Shown: positions 63,421-64,000 of the stretch, in pieces
How positions within the stretch are numbered: the stretch's first letter is position 1
Layout: each line of letters opens with the position of its first letter
Origin: Galbula dea
Taxonomy: Eukaryota > Chordata > Aves > Piciformes > Galbulidae
DNA: 64,000 nucleotides
Direction of reading: 5' to 3'
NCBI GenBank assembly: GCA_013399015.1
Contig: VWZX01006105.1
Location: forward strand, 1,364,001-1,428,000
Notes under the pieces: generated by a model
Seen by the model: the letters and a program-made list of their open reading frames with translations, nothing else
What the model was told of the DNA's origin: nothing
Database searches by the model: none
Program-made: the position numbers and the translations under genes

Positions 63421-64000
63421 CTGAAGAGAGGAAAGCAATGAATCAGTAACTTACTCTTTTACACATGCAAAAACCTATATGCTTTACATTCACAAGTGTG
63501 GTGAAGAGAGAATTCTTATTAATTATTTTAACTCTGACTTAAAAGCTCCTTCACCCGTTCCAAGTATTTCTAGGTACTAGTTAAGCAACAGAACTTAGAA
63601 AAAAAATAAGCAGAACTTCTGTATAGTTTTTTTCCTTGTAGATGCATCAGCTTTAGTACTTTAAAAGCAATCATTTCTCCTTGTATGTTGAGCAAATTCA
63701 ATCTAGAAAGCTACTACTTCTGAACACGGTACTATTTTTATGTATCTCTTTCCAAAGTATTACATTTTAATGGCTTAAGTCATTTAGTTTAATGACAGAA
63801 GTAGAAACCACAAGTTTTACCAGTGGGTTATTTGCTCAAGTGGATATGAGAGTTGCTCTTTTACAGTTTGGTACCAATCTCTCTCACCTCTGGGAATCAC
63901 ATACTTGGGAATTTTACAGTTCCATTCAAAAAGTTCTGTAAATTACTTCGTGTCTCTGATGATAAACAGAATGAAATCCTAAGTCATTACACTTATGAGA
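63421..64000 (-). other. NOL10 intron, incomplete
   Basis: This is intronic sequence upstream of the exon ending at 63420. On the minus strand it finishes with a pyrimidine-rich tract and CAG. No exon encoding the preceding NOL10 segment was found up to base 64000. Confidence 0.7.

Noticed and set aside
1..64000. CRISPR arrays, operons, phage or other prokaryotic systems
   Set aside because: No regularly spaced repeats, no dense ORFs and no ribosome-binding-site pattern. Spliced NOL10 and CR1 elements show vertebrate nuclear DNA.

Overview
The window looks like nuclear DNA from a bird, or at least a sauropsid. It carries several CR1 LINE copies whose 3' ends have the avian form (a run of GGTTGGAAGGGACC followed by short terminal octamer-type repeats), an LTR of an avian endogenous-retrovirus type, and older CR1 and MIR/L2-like debris. 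Composition is moderately AT-rich, there are no dense ORFs, and the only convincing gene is split by introns. Nothing suggests bacterial, phage or organelle DNA.

The one protein-coding gene is at the right end on the minus strand: the last five coding exons of NOL10 (nucleolar protein 10, orthologue of yeast Enp2). They lie at 63331-63420, 62447-62620, 61837-62084, 58071-58173 and 56511-56630. All have AG/GT borders and consistent phases, and together they encode about 244 residues: the NUC153 segment, an acidic Ser/Glu/Asp stretch and the basic C-terminal tail. The N-terminal WD40-type propeller and the promoter lie beyond base 64000.

The remaining 56 kb (1 to about 56,500) is intergenic DNA downstream of NOL10. 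In human the next gene on that side is ODC1, so by synteny this may be the ODC1-NOL10 interval, but no ODC1 exon is present here. It holds a 1-kb 5'-truncated CR1 with broken reverse transcriptase (16915-17948), a short CR1 tail (23662-23795), a nested CR1-in-CR1 structure (36720-36974), an isolated CR1 endonuclease fragment (45081-45384), a probable solo LTR (46006-46260), a much older CR1 (47800-48545), two further old CR1 tails (21164-21212 and 54554-54770) and several MIR/L2-like relics. The many short ORFs in this span look like chance ORFs.

No new gene system was found. The points most worth checking are the nested CR1, a possible tRNA-like head fused to a CR1 tail inside it, the isolated CR1 endonuclease piece, and several AT-rich, motif-dense blocks that could be conserved non-coding elements. 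All repeat names rest on recall of consensus sequences and were not tested by database search.
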